Shown here: positions 19,269 through 27,175 of the stretch, one piece after another
How positions within the stretch are numbered: position 1 is the stretch's first letter
Layout of the letters: each line of letters starts with the position of its first letter
DNA from: Alistipes sp.
Lineage (GTDB): Bacteria > Bacteroidota > Bacteroidia > Bacteroidales > Rikenellaceae
Direction: 5' to 3'
Assembly (NCBI GenBank): GCA_017631255.1
Contig: JAGBTP010000006.1
Span: forward strand, 1 to 59,911
Length of the DNA stretch: 59,911 nt
Notes under the pieces: generated by a model
What the model was told of the DNA's origin: nothing
What the model saw: only the letters and a program-made list of their open reading frames with translations
Databases searched by the model: none
Translations under genes and position numbers: made by a program

Positions 19269-20201
19269 ATGAATATATTGTCAATAGTATGGAATTGGGA
19301 CCCAACGCTCGTGATGTTGGGCGACCTCGATATCAGATGGTACGGCCTTATGTGGGCTATTGCTATCCTTGCCGCTGAGCGCATCTGTAATTATATGTTC
19401 AAGCACGAGGGCTTGCCTCCACGCACTCTCGAGTCTGCGTTTATTTGGGTTGTGCTCGGTACATTCATAGGCGCGCGCGTCGGACACTGTTTGTTCTATG
19501 AGCCTGAGGTCTATCTTCCTGAGCCTTGGCGTATTATTACTGATATCCGCGATGGCGGTATGGCCAGCCATGGAGCTACTATTGGTATCATCTTCGGCAT
19601 ATGGATGTGCGTTAGACGCAATCATCTGCCTTTCGTCTGGGGACTCGACCGCATTGCGATTGTGGCACCGTTGAGTGGCGCGATTATTCGCCTCGGCAAC
19701 CTATTTAACTCGGAGATTGTCGGCTATCCTACCGATTCTGCCTTCGGATTTAAGTTTGTCTACCATGATGCGCGTCGTGCGTGGTATGAGTTTGCTGGTG
19801 ATGTACCTCAAGAGATTATCGACGCTATTCCTGCGCGTCACCCCGCACAGCTATATGAAGCATTGTGTTACTTCTTGACTTTCGGTGTGTTGATGTGGTT
19901 ATACTCGCGCAAAGATTTAGGTCGTCGTCGCCCAGGATTCCTCTTTGGTGTGGCTGTGATTGGCATCTTCCTCACCCGTTTCTTTATTGAGTTCTTGAAG
20001 GAGCGTCAGGTAGATTTTGAGATGGGTATGGCTCTTGATATGGGTCAGCTATTGAGCCTTCCATTCATTCTTCTCGGTCTGTTTATGATTGCGCGAGCAA
20101 TGTTACGCCCGGCTGTGGCTGATATTGATGCCGTTGTGGCTCACGCAAATAAAGAGTATGCGCGTGAGGATAAGAAGCGTGGTAAGGGTAAAAAGCGTTA
20201 G
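19269..20201 (+). CDS. lgt: Prolipoprotein diacylglyceryl transferase
   Basis: Lgt moves diacylglycerol from phosphatidylglycerol to the lipobox Cys of preprolipoproteins, the first step of lipoprotein maturation in the inner membrane. The protein has 310 residues with about seven membrane segments. Family motifs are visible: RWYGLMWA near the start, DGGMASHGATIGI (the HGG-like catalytic loop), SGAIIRLGNLFNSEIVG (the Lgt signature with the essential Arg and Asn), and RHPAQLYEAL. The C-terminus is extended and Lys-rich (KKRGKGKKR). This is fitting in a region that encodes many lipoproteins. Confidence 0.95.
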   Translation: MNILSIVWNWDPTLVMLGDLDIRWYGLMWAIAILAAERICNYMFKHEGLPPRTLESAFIWVVLGTFIGARVGHCLFYEPEVYLPEPWRIITDIRDGGMASHGATIGIIFGIWMCVRRNHLPFVWGLDRIAIVAPLSGAIIRLGNLFNSEIVGYPTDSAFGFKFVYHDARRAWYEFAGDVPQEIIDAIPARHPAQLYEALCYFLTFGVLMWLYSRKDLGRRRPGFLFGVAVIGIFLTRFFIEFLKERQVDFEMGMALDMGQLLSLPFILLGLFMIARAMLRPAVADIDAVVAHANKEYAREDKKRGKGKKR

Positions 20202-20205
20202 TAGA

Positions 20206-21135
20206 ATGGTCTCTGAGGTTAATAAGTTGATATTCAATGCGCTGATCTCCGAGGGTGCTGTTCATCTCCCTGAGGTTGGTACTCTGTTTGTAGAGCGAAT
20301 ACCGGCTGGTATGGTGGCACGCAATGGCGTTGGTGTGCCAAGCTATGCTATTTCGTTCTCTAACCATAGGGATGCGCGATCTATTGTTGATATAATTGCG
20401 CAAATAGCTGATATTGAGACATCTCAAGCAATGGATATTTACGAACGCTGGCTTGATAAGGTGCGCCACGGAAATGAGTTAGCAATCGAAGGTGTAGGTG
20501 TTCTTCATAATAAGAGCTTTGTTGCCGATAAAGAACTTCTTATGCAGCTTAATCCATTGGGTATCAATGAACTTACTATTTCAAGACGACGAGGCAGTGG
20601 GGTAGTTGCGCCAATTTTTGTGTTGGCAATTTTGTTACTTTGTATTGGTGGAGGTGCTTATTATTACTTTACTACTCACGCAGAGGTTGAGTCTCAAAAT
20701 GATGTGGTAGTAGCTTCTAATGATGTAGTTGTTGAGGAGGAGGTTGCCGAGGTTGTTGCGTCTGAGTTGGCAGAATCATCTTCATCAAGTGACTCAGTAG
20801 CTGAGGAGGTGTATATTCCTGAAAATGAAAGTGAAACTATTGATAGCAGCGATGCTATTATAGAAAATATTGTAGAGGATTGGCGTACAAATGCGGATAT
20901 CAGGCACTATGTCGTTGTCGGTAGTTATTCAACTGAGAAGAATGTCGAGCGCGCTATAAACGAGCTAAGTAGCAAGTATAATGAATTAATGTTCAGCTAC
21001 TTCCAACTCGGCTCAATGTATGCTGTGGCAGCGTTTGGAAGTACTAATCGTGAGGATTGCGAGCGTTTTGTTAGCGAGTATAAGCAGTCATTCCCACAAG
21101 TGTGGATTCATACGCCACGAAAGCATAAGAATTAG
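20206..21135 (+). CDS. HU (CCDC81-like) and SPOR domain membrane protein
   Basis: 309 residues in three parts. Residues 1-120 resemble the Bacteroidetes HU-family domain of the CCDC81 type (MVSEVNKLIFNALISEGAVH, then PEVGTLFVERIPAG). A membrane helix lies near 132-150 (VAPIFVLAILLLCIGGGAYYYF), followed by an acidic, Ser-rich linker (about 155-225). The last 75 residues resemble a SPOR domain (HYVVVGSYSTEKNVERAINEL), which in known cases binds denuded septal peptidoglycan. The start at 20206 lies 4 nt after lgt; an upstream in-frame start inside lgt is improbable. Its topology would put the HU-like part in the cytoplasm and SPOR in the periplasm. Confidence 0.78.
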   Translation: MVSEVNKLIFNALISEGAVHLPEVGTLFVERIPAGMVARNGVGVPSYAISFSNHRDARSIVDIIAQIADIETSQAMDIYERWLDKVRHGNELAIEGVGVLHNKSFVADKELLMQLNPLGINELTISRRRGSGVVAPIFVLAILLLCIGGGAYYYFTTHAEVESQNDVVVASNDVVVEEEVAEVVASELAESSSSSDSVAEEVYIPENESETIDSSDAIIENIVEDWRTNADIRHYVVVGSYSTEKNVERAINELSSKYNELMFSYFQLGSMYAVAAFGSTNREDCERFVSEYKQSFPQVWIHTPRKHKN

Positions 21136-21140
21136 ATAAT

Positions 21141-21629
21141 ATGAGCATCGCAAAGGTACTTATATCCGTGATTGATAGGCTGTATGTAAAGCCAATAAGT
21201 GTGGTCGTATCGCGCGAGATTTTTGGATATGGTTTTTGTGGTGCTTTGAATATGTCGCTCGATATTGTGTGGTATTTTTTGATATACCATTTTATTGTTG
21301 CAGAGCGATTTATAGATCTTGGCGTTGTTGTAATCTCACCACATATCTCAACGCTATTTGTGGTGTTCCCGATAACATTTTTTACGGGATTTTGGCTCAA
21401 TCGTAATGTTGCTTTTCGGGTTGCTGAATACAGAACTCGTAGGCAGCTTATTCGCTACGCGCTTTCTGTTGTTGGCTCCATTGTGATTAACTATGTGTGT
21501 ATGAAAGTCTTTGTCGAGGCATTGCACATCTGGCCAACACCTTCAAAGATGATAACAACAGCTGTATCAGTCATATACAGCTACATCGCAGCGCGATATT
21601 TCACCTTTGTTCGAGAGAGTATAAATTAG
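21141..21629 (+). CDS. GtrA-family membrane protein
   Basis: 162 residues with four predicted membrane helices in the GtrA pattern (FGYGFCGALNMSLDIVWYFLIY; ISTLFVVFPITFFTGFWLNRNVAF; LIRYALSVVGSIVINYVCMK; VSVIYSYIAARYFTF). GtrA proteins are thought to help flip lipid-linked sugars during polysaccharide or teichoic-acid glycosylation. The gene follows the HU-SPOR gene by 5 nt and so closes the lgt operon. Confidence 0.85.
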   Translation: MSIAKVLISVIDRLYVKPISVVVSREIFGYGFCGALNMSLDIVWYFLIYHFIVAERFIDLGVVVISPHISTLFVVFPITFFTGFWLNRNVAFRVAEYRTRRQLIRYALSVVGSIVINYVCMKVFVEALHIWPTPSKMITTAVSVIYSYIAARYFTFVRESIN

Positions 21630-21754
21630 TTTGTGTGTCATTTTGAACTCTAGCCTTAAGTTAATTTAACATAATGTAAATATTACGACATAAGCTTGGT
21701 GGGTAGTAAATCGAGGCCTTTCGTTGTAAATTGGTTCGAAGTATTGTTTATATG

Positions 21755-21785
21755 TTGTGTGTCCCGAAAAGTTTAATTACTTTTG
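21755..21785 (+). promoter_or_regulatory. Promoter of the DUF456 gene
   Basis: TTG at 21755-21757, 20-bp spacer, TACTTTTG at 21778-21785, 26 nt before the preferred ATG. Confidence 0.65.
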
Positions 21786-21810
21786 CTAAATAAAACAGTT
21801 GAATGAAGCT

Positions 21811-22299
21811 ATGGACTTGACATTGGCGATAGTTGCCCTGATAATGGGCATCGTTGGTCTTTTGGGCGTGATATTGCCTGTGCTGCCTGGTACGATATTC
21901 TCGTATGCAGGTTTGTTGTGCGTATATTTTACGACAGTATCATCGATAACTATCACGCAGTTAGCGGTTTGCGGAATACTATCTGTTGCTGCTATCGTGT
22001 TGGACTATGTATTGCCCGGCTATTTTAGTAAGCTCTTTGGAGGTACGAAGGCGGGAATCACAGGAGCAACGGTTGGTACATTTGTCGGAATACTATTTGG
22101 TATACCTGGCATTATCTTCGGCCCGTTCATTGGTGCGGTTATTGGCGAAATGTATGGCAGCAAGGTGGCGTTTGATCAGGCAATTAAGGTTGGCTTTGGC
22201 TCAATGCTCTCGTTCTTCGTGGGTTCGGGAATCAAGCTCCTGCTTGGTTTATATATGCTATATTACATCGCAAAGGAGTTTATTATGGTGGTAATATAG
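21811..22299 (+). CDS. DUF456 family membrane protein
   Basis: 162 residues, nearly all hydrophobic, with glycine-rich repeats typical of DUF456 (LPVLPGTIFSYAGLL; YFSKLFGGTKAGITGATVGTFVG; GPFIGAVIGEMYG). The fold resembles small glycine-zipper membrane proteins. Function unknown. I start at the ATG 21811 rather than the TTG four codons upstream. It is a single-gene unit with its own promoter. Confidence 0.85.
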   Translation: MDLTLAIVALIMGIVGLLGVILPVLPGTIFSYAGLLCVYFTTVSSITITQLAVCGILSVAAIVLDYVLPGYFSKLFGGTKAGITGATVGTFVGILFGIPGIIFGPFIGAVIGEMYGSKVAFDQAIKVGFGSMLSFFVGSGIKLLLGLYMLYYIAKEFIMVVI

Positions 22300-22313
22300 T
22301 GTGTGTTAATACT

Positions 22314-23042
22314 CTAAAAATCAAGTAATTGATATTTCTCTCGTGTTGCGGTAATGGATATTATCTCCTCAAAATGCCACCACTCACGACGATAGGGATA
22401 GAGGCCGGCCTCGTGCATTACCTCTATTAATAATATGCGGTTTTGTGCTGCTACCCTACTTATTAGTCCCTGATCGCAAAGCGAATTGATGTATTGGCGG
22501 TACACCTCGACCGTGCGTGTTGTGGGATCACTGTTGTCGGGTGTGCCTTTAACAGATGCGGCATCGGTAAAATCATCAAAACCAACTCCCATATCGAGTG
22601 GTGTGCCATCCATAGTGGCGATTGTGAGGTCAACCGCAACGCCATAGTTGTGCCTCCCGCCTCGTGTGCCATCGGCAACAAATCCCTCGAAGGGCGTGCC
22701 CTCAACAATGCTGCGCATAGTGCGCTGAACACTTATCGGACGCGCAGCATCGTAGATTAGGAGTGTGTATTTGGGGTGTCTCTGCTTAAGAATCTTCTGC
22801 GCTCGCACTACCTTACTTGCAAATTCTGCCTCTAAGTAGGCTTCGTTAAGCTCACCATACATATCGACGCCAACGAAGTTGTCAATAGATGAATACTTCA
22901 AATCTATCAATATTTCGCCGTCAAGTGATTGTATATCAACGAGTCCATACTCTTGCATCTTGCGTGTAAAATCGTCGGGAGATGTGGCTGCGGCAGGCTG
23001 CGCGCAGAGTGATAGGAGTAATATAGCGATTAGAAATGACAT
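22314..23042 (-). CDS. D-alanyl-D-alanine dipeptidase (VanX/DdpX-like, M15D)
   Basis: Zinc dipeptidase, probably periplasmic, that cleaves D-Ala-D-Ala or related peptidoglycan fragments. A signal peptide (FLIAILLLSLCAQPAAA) precedes 220 residues of catalytic domain. Zinc ligands are visible in RGGRHNYGVAVDLT (His near 131, Asp near 138) and in the late EWWHFE (His near 222). In Gram-negatives such enzymes usually take part in cell-wall recycling, not vancomycin resistance; no vanH or vanA ligase is nearby. A TATATTTG box on the minus strand (23062-23055) lies just upstream. Confidence 0.9.
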   Translation of the reverse strand: MSFLIAILLLSLCAQPAAATSPDDFTRKMQEYGLVDIQSLDGEILIDLKYSSIDNFVGVDMYGELNEAYLEAEFASKVVRAQKILKQRHPKYTLLIYDAARPISVQRTMRSIVEGTPFEGFVADGTRGGRHNYGVAVDLTIATMDGTPLDMGVGFDDFTDAASVKGTPDNSDPTTRTVEVYRQYINSLCDQGLISRVAAQNRILLIEVMHEAGLYPYRREWWHFEEIISITATREKYQLLDF

Positions 23043-23079
23043 AATGTTTTATTGCAAATATAGCGAATTAATCGCACTA

Positions 23080-23112
23080 TTGAGGCATTTAGCAATAAAA
23101 TAATTATCTTTG
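23080..23112 (+). promoter_or_regulatory. Promoter of the BACON lipoprotein gene at 23.1 kb
   Basis: TTG at 23080-23082 and TATCTTTG at 23105-23112, with a 22-bp spacer, slightly long. A divergent TATATTTG for the dipeptidase lies at 23062-23055, so the two genes share a compact intergenic region. Confidence 0.55.
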
Positions 23113-23144
23113 CGAGCATAAAAATAAACTTAAAACAAACTATA

Positions 23145-23960
23145 ATGAAAAAGGTACTATTTATTTTTGGCATAATCGCTACCATCCTTACGGCGTGTGA
23201 GAAGGGCGAGAATGTTGCTGGTGAGTCGTTGTTGAAGGTTACATCGAATACGGAGATCTCTGTGGGCCATGGTAATGTTCAGGGCATCATCACATACGAA
23301 TTAATAAACCCTGTCGTAGGCGAAACAGTTGAAGCAGTAGCTAATGTGGAGTGGATTAACTCGTTTGATTATAGTATTATGGGCAAAATTGGATATAAGG
23401 TTGATGCTAATGTTTCGTATGAGGGTAGAGCGGGTGTCATAACCATTTACTATGGAGGTCAGAGCACAGATATCACTCTTACGCAAAGTGCTAAGCCTCG
23501 TCCAGAGGTGGTGAATATTGAGGTGCCATACCTGCTTGGCCATTACTATGGTGACTATACACGCCTAAACTACAACTACTATTTGGTGTTCTCAGAGAGT
23601 AACTATGATTCAAAAGATTCGTTCTACAGCGCTGGTTACAAGTATTTTATAGATATCTACTCGTCGGAGCGTCCAGAGGATTATAACAATATTCGCGTGC
23701 CAAATGGTGTCTACACCTTTAATCCAGACAACGATGGTCGTGCGGGTACATTCTTGGAGTCGTTCAGCATCTACAAAGAGTACGATCTCTCAGGTGCTGA
23801 GATTGGCGAGGAGCCGTACGAAGAGGGTACACTCACCGTTACGGATGACCTTGTAAAGCTCGAGGTTAGGTTTGCTAGCGAGAACAAACTTCGTGTCTTG
23901 ACATATGATGGTGAGTATAAGCTTCTCGATCGTCGTAGCGAGGCGGGTGGCATCTACTAA
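23145..23960 (+). CDS. BACON-domain lipoprotein
   Basis: 271 residues. The signal peptide ends in a lipobox (ILTAC, Cys18). Residues about 28-115 form a BACON-type Ig domain, ending in the familiar pattern of a YGG turn followed by ITLTQS. The remaining 150 residues, rich in Tyr, Asp and Ser, hold PNGVYTF and GTLTVTDD and match in layout the C-terminal domain of the BACON lipoprotein at 47.5-48.8 kb. BACON domains are linked to carbohydrate or mucin binding, but no enzyme is fused here. It is probably a surface or periplasmic lipoprotein; the ligand is unknown. Confidence 0.82.
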   Translation: MKKVLFIFGIIATILTACEKGENVAGESLLKVTSNTEISVGHGNVQGIITYELINPVVGETVEAVANVEWINSFDYSIMGKIGYKVDANVSYEGRAGVITIYYGGQSTDITLTQSAKPRPEVVNIEVPYLLGHYYGDYTRLNYNYYLVFSESNYDSKDSFYSAGYKYFIDIYSSERPEDYNNIRVPNGVYTFNPDNDGRAGTFLESFSIYKEYDLSGAEIGEEPYEEGTLTVTDDLVKLEVRFASENKLRVLTYDGEYKLLDRRSEAGGIY

Positions 23961-23979
23961 TCTACTGCCTATAAAACAG

Positions 23980-24008
23980 AGGGCTGCTTACAAATTGTAG
24001 GCAGCCCT
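23980..24008. terminator. Bidirectional terminator
   Basis: Stem AGGGCTGC/GCAGCCCT extended by TACAA/TTGTA, between convergent genes; T-rich on the minus side. Confidence 0.7.
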
Positions 24009-24027
24009 TAACTTTAGGTGGATATGG

Positions 24028-24624
24028 TTAAATATCTGATAATGAGACAATGTTATTCAATACGGCATAGACCGTGAGTCGGCCGATTGAACGCGTATTG
24101 AGCTTCTCGGAGATATTGTTGCGGTGAAATACAACGGTTGTGAGCGATATCTTAAGCTGCTCAGCTATCTCCTTATTTATAAAGCCCTTAACAAGTAGTG
24201 CCAACACATCCTTCTCGCGCGACGACAGCAGTGGCGTGTGCGATATCTCGCTGTGGTGTGCGGGGCAAATGTTTATCGGATGGCCACCAGGGTGTCCTGT
24301 CGAGTGAATCTCCATAATCTGGCGCACGATATGCTGCTCCGAAACGGTGACATCAATGGTCTTAAACCCAGACTGCACAAATGGCGATGCCTCGCCCTCG
24401 GTGAGCACAAAGGTGCGCTGCATATGAGGATGAAAGAACTCAGGATTGCGGAACAAAACGCCTGCTGATACGAAGAAGTGTGCCACGCGAGGTGATTCCG
24501 TACGAAACTCATCTACGCTCTTGTAGTAGACGATATCCATATCTGACACCACATCTAATAGCAGGCTACGCAGGGCCATTGAGCTCAGTGTATTCTCACA
24601 TATTATTGCGATGTGTGGTGTCAT
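24028..24624 (-). CDS. LuxR-type regulator with a degenerate receiver-like domain
   Basis: 198 residues. The C-terminal LuxR/NarL helix-turn-helix (about 133-180) is clear: LSSREKDVLALLVKGFINK then EIAEQLKISLTTVVFHRNNI. The N-terminal 110 residues follow the alternating pattern of a response-regulator receiver (IAIICENTLSSMALRSLL), but the phosphoacceptor Asp and the acidic pair after strand 1 are absent, so it is probably phosphorylation-independent. A 15-residue Gly/Pro/His-rich linker joins the parts. It lies 20 nt after manA and is the last gene of the cysteate synthase-manA unit. Confidence 0.82.
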   Translation of the reverse strand: MTPHIAIICENTLSSMALRSLLLDVVSDMDIVYYKSVDEFRTESPRVAHFFVSAGVLFRNPEFFHPHMQRTFVLTEGEASPFVQSGFKTIDVTVSEQHIVRQIMEIHSTGHPGGHPINICPAHHSEISHTPLLSSREKDVLALLVKGFINKEIAEQLKISLTTVVFHRNNISEKLNTRSIGRLTVYAVLNNIVSLSDI

Positions 24625-24644
24625 AATCAGCGCGTTGTATCAAG

Positions 24645-25628
24645 TTACTTAATGTAAACCTCCATCAACTTACCACTACCCTTAATGGTGATGTCTCCCA
24701 CCTCTGCTGGAATAAGCACCACCTCACCCTCGTCGAGTGTCTCGCTATTACCGTCGGCGATAATCTGCATCGAACCCTTAATAGCGATGTAGATAATAAA
24801 TGAGTCGATCATAGAGCGGTCGAACTCCCCCTCGCCGTCAATCTCGTGGAGTGTCATGGTGAAGTAGTCGGACTCAATGACCTTATAGCTCTCGCCAGCC
24901 TTCAAGTCATACTTCTTATGTAGCAAGTCGGCATCGGCCTCGAAGTCAATGGCGTCAACTGCAAGTGCGGTGTGTAGTTCACGACCCTTGCCCGCAGCGT
25001 CGACTCTATCCCAGTCGTAGATGCGGTAGGTAATGTCGGATGTCTGCTGCACCTCTACAACCTCGATACCTGCACCGAGTGCGTGGACCGTGCCCGCAGG
25101 GATGAAGAATACATCGCCTGGCTTAACCTCTACCCTATTCAACAACGACTCGAGTCGTGACTCGGCTACGGCAGCGATATACTCCTCGCGTGTGATGTTC
25201 AAGTCCTTGAAACCGAGATATATGGCAGCGCCTGGTTTGCAATCTACTACATACCAAGCCTCAGTCTTGCCGAAACTGTCGTGACGCTCGAGTGCCAGAG
25301 CATCGTCGGGATGCACCTGCACTGAAAGCTTGTCGTTGCAGTCGAGGTACTTGACCAACAGCGGAAACTCGAGGCCGTAGCGCTCGAATATCTCTTCGCC
25401 AACAAGTTCGCCCATATAGACCTCGATGATCTCCTGAAGGTTGTTACCTTTAAGGAAACCGTTGGTCACAACCGAGATGTCGCCTTTCACTGAAGAGAGG
25501 TCCCAACTCTCGCCGTATAGCTTATCCTTAGCAAGGCGACCCGCCGCCTTACCTTTCTTGCTGAGTATTGCCTGTCCGCCCCAGATGCGCTCCTTGACGC
25601 GTGGCTTAAACTTTAAGGGATAGAGCAT
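24645..25628 (-). CDS. manA: Mannose-6-phosphate isomerase, class I
   Basis: Zinc enzyme interconverting mannose-6-phosphate and fructose-6-phosphate, for mannose use or GDP-sugar synthesis. The start LKFKPRVKERIWGGQAI is typical of short Bacteroidetes/Firmicutes ManA. Zinc and active-site segments are visible: LLVKYLDCNDKLSVQVHPDD, KTEAWYVVD, and PGDVFFIPAGTVHALG. The 327 residues are normal for this type. It follows cysteate synthase by 10 nt. Confidence 0.93.
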   Translation of the reverse strand: MLYPLKFKPRVKERIWGGQAILSKKGKAAGRLAKDKLYGESWDLSSVKGDISVVTNGFLKGNNLQEIIEVYMGELVGEEIFERYGLEFPLLVKYLDCNDKLSVQVHPDDALALERHDSFGKTEAWYVVDCKPGAAIYLGFKDLNITREEYIAAVAESRLESLLNRVEVKPGDVFFIPAGTVHALGAGIEVVEVQQTSDITYRIYDWDRVDAAGKGRELHTALAVDAIDFEADADLLHKKYDLKAGESYKVIESDYFTMTLHEIDGEGEFDRSMIDSFIIYIAIKGSMQIIADGNSETLDEGEVVLIPAEVGDITIKGSGKLMEVYIK

Positions 25629-25638
25629 ATAACTTTAG

Positions 25639-26928
25639 TTAAAATAGTGATTCTACATAGTTTATAATCTCATCGTGGTCAGCCATAAGTGTGAACACCT
25701 TGCTTGGCTTGAGATTCCACAATGTGCGATTTTGCTTCGCAGCCTCCTCGCCAGCACCTGTGATGTTGAGCATAATGCAAGCATCCTTATCAATGGTGCC
25801 AGCCTCGACCATCTTGATGAGTGATGCGAGTGCAACGCCTGGTGCTGGATGGATATCGATGCCCTCAAGCTCCTTGAAGAGCTTGCAAGCACGACGCGCT
25901 TGGGCGTTTGTTGTAACCATCACATCGCCTTCAGTGGCCTTAAGAGCATCGTACAAGCCGCCCGCAATGCCGTATGGTGGTCGTCGGTTAGAGAGAACCT
26001 TAGCGTCTATGAGTGACGCATCACGACGGGCCTTCTTCATATCGTACTGCAACATCTCTCGTGAATCGGCTCGCCAAGCGTCGTAGATAGGTACGAATGG
26101 TGCATTCTGCGATACAATGAGTTTCATAGTATTGGTGCCATAGCGGCCATCCTCGATGAGTCGCATATTTGCCTCCCAAGCAGCAATAGCACCTGTACCG
26201 CTGCCAACAGCCTGGAAGTAGTAATCAGGGATACGGCCGATGGTTGTCGCTGCCGATAGTACGGTGGTAGCCATACCGTCGCGTCGCGCAACATTTTTGG
26301 CACCGCCCTCAGCATAGAAGCGTGATGACTTAAGTACTATGTTGCTCAAGTGTATAGCATCGTAGTAGTCACCACCCTTCTCGCAAGCGATGAGCTTCAC
26401 ACAGTCGTTAAGTGGCTCGGTAAACCATAGTGCGTCGAGATTGTCGGCTGGTACAACAAGCAACAATTTGATGTTATTCTCCGAGCAAACCTTTGCGAAT
26501 GCGCGCGCGGTGTTACCAGCAGAGGCAACGACAAGCACTCGCTCCTCCTTCTCGTCGATGCGACCGCAAACGGTGTATGCCTCGGTCTCCTTGAACGAGC
26601 AGGTCGACATCTTTACGCCGTGGCGTGGGCAGTAGCCGCTAAGGGTAATCCATAGATTTGTCAAGCCAAGGTGCTTTGCCAGAGCCTCACTCTTGTATGT
26701 CGCAGGGGCTGATGAACCCTGAAGCGCGCGCTTCACAGGAAGCCAATCGCAGAACTTATAAAGGCCATAGTCGTCGGACTTTACTTCCAGTTGCTTATTT
26801 TCATAGTTTGCGCGCACCAGTGATGGCGCCTTGCACTCTGCATCATCCAATACCCAGCCGGTATCATCGAACTGGCGACCAGTGGCTACACACGACAAAG
26901 TGTACTTTGTTGACTTGAAATTTTCCAT
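25639..26928 (-). CDS. Cysteate synthase (PLP-dependent, threonine-synthase-like)
   Basis: 429-residue fold-type II PLP enzyme. The probable Schiff-base Lys is K113 in STCSFKETEAY, and ASAGNTARAFAKV (about 134) is the phosphate-binding region; QAVGSGTGAIAAWEAN is a further cofactor loop. The N-terminus YTLSCVATGRQFDDTGW resembles the modified zinc-less start of cysteate synthases. These convert O-phosphoserine and sulfite to cysteate, used for coenzyme M in some methanogens and believed to feed sulfonolipid (capnine) synthesis in Bacteroidetes. I favour this over threonine synthase because the whole sequence lacks the usual ThrC N-terminal signature, but substrate assignment is from family memory. 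The acyltransferase for the next step is not in this window. It starts a manA-luxR unit. Confidence 0.78.
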   Translation of the reverse strand: MENFKSTKYTLSCVATGRQFDDTGWVLDDAECKAPSLVRANYENKQLEVKSDDYGLYKFCDWLPVKRALQGSSAPATYKSEALAKHLGLTNLWITLSGYCPRHGVKMSTCSFKETEAYTVCGRIDEKEERVLVVASAGNTARAFAKVCSENNIKLLLVVPADNLDALWFTEPLNDCVKLIACEKGGDYYDAIHLSNIVLKSSRFYAEGGAKNVARRDGMATTVLSAATTIGRIPDYYFQAVGSGTGAIAAWEANMRLIEDGRYGTNTMKLIVSQNAPFVPIYDAWRADSREMLQYDMKKARRDASLIDAKVLSNRRPPYGIAGGLYDALKATEGDVMVTTNAQARRACKLFKELEGIDIHPAPGVALASLIKMVEAGTIDKDACIMLNITGAGEEAAKQNRTLWNLKPSKVFTLMADHDEIINYVESLF

Positions 26929-26966
26929 ATTTAAGTTTTAGTTATTCCCTCAAATAATTTATCGTG

Positions 26967-26997
26967 CAAAATTACACTTTTTTTTCGTGAAAATCAA
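26967..26997 (-). promoter_or_regulatory. Promoter of the cysteate synthase operon
   Basis: Minus strand: TAATTTTG at 26974-26967, 20-bp spacer, TTG at 26997-26995. It is a consensus promoter about 38 nt before the ATG. Confidence 0.7.
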
Positions 26998-27063
26998 GAA
27001 TAACTGCGGATATTATTCTTGATAAATAGCTGCTATTAAGTGCTATTTTTGAAAAATAATTTA

Positions 27064-27071
27064 TACCTTTG
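27064..27071 (+). promoter_or_regulatory. Probable -7 box upstream of the DUF4836-ABC operon
   Basis: TACCTTTG matches TAnnTTTG; no TTG lies at the right spacing. It would give a leader of about 100 nt. The AT-rich 247-base gap between the divergent operons holds this box and the cysteate synthase promoter, plus near-repeats of TGCTATT (27031-27047). Confidence 0.5.
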
Positions 27072-27175
27072 TATGGCTTATAGTGTACATAATCGTTATT
27101 ATGTAGTGATAGCGAGAAATGCTATATAGTGTTAACTTAAAGTGATGATTAATTTGAAGTATAGAAATAAAGCAT

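Noticed and set aside
20089-20205. Upstream start of the HU-SPOR gene inside lgt
   Set aside because: The 39 extra residues lie entirely in lgt and are basic and Trp-rich, unlike an HU domain start.
22314-23042. Vancomycin-resistance function for the VanX-like gene
   Set aside because: No VanH or D-Ala-D-Lac ligase nearby; a signal peptide and the Gram-negative setting point to cell-wall recycling.
23980-24008. Palindromic repeat as a possible CRISPR or transposon end
   Set aside because: Single copy, stem-loop with convergent genes on both sides; it is a terminator.
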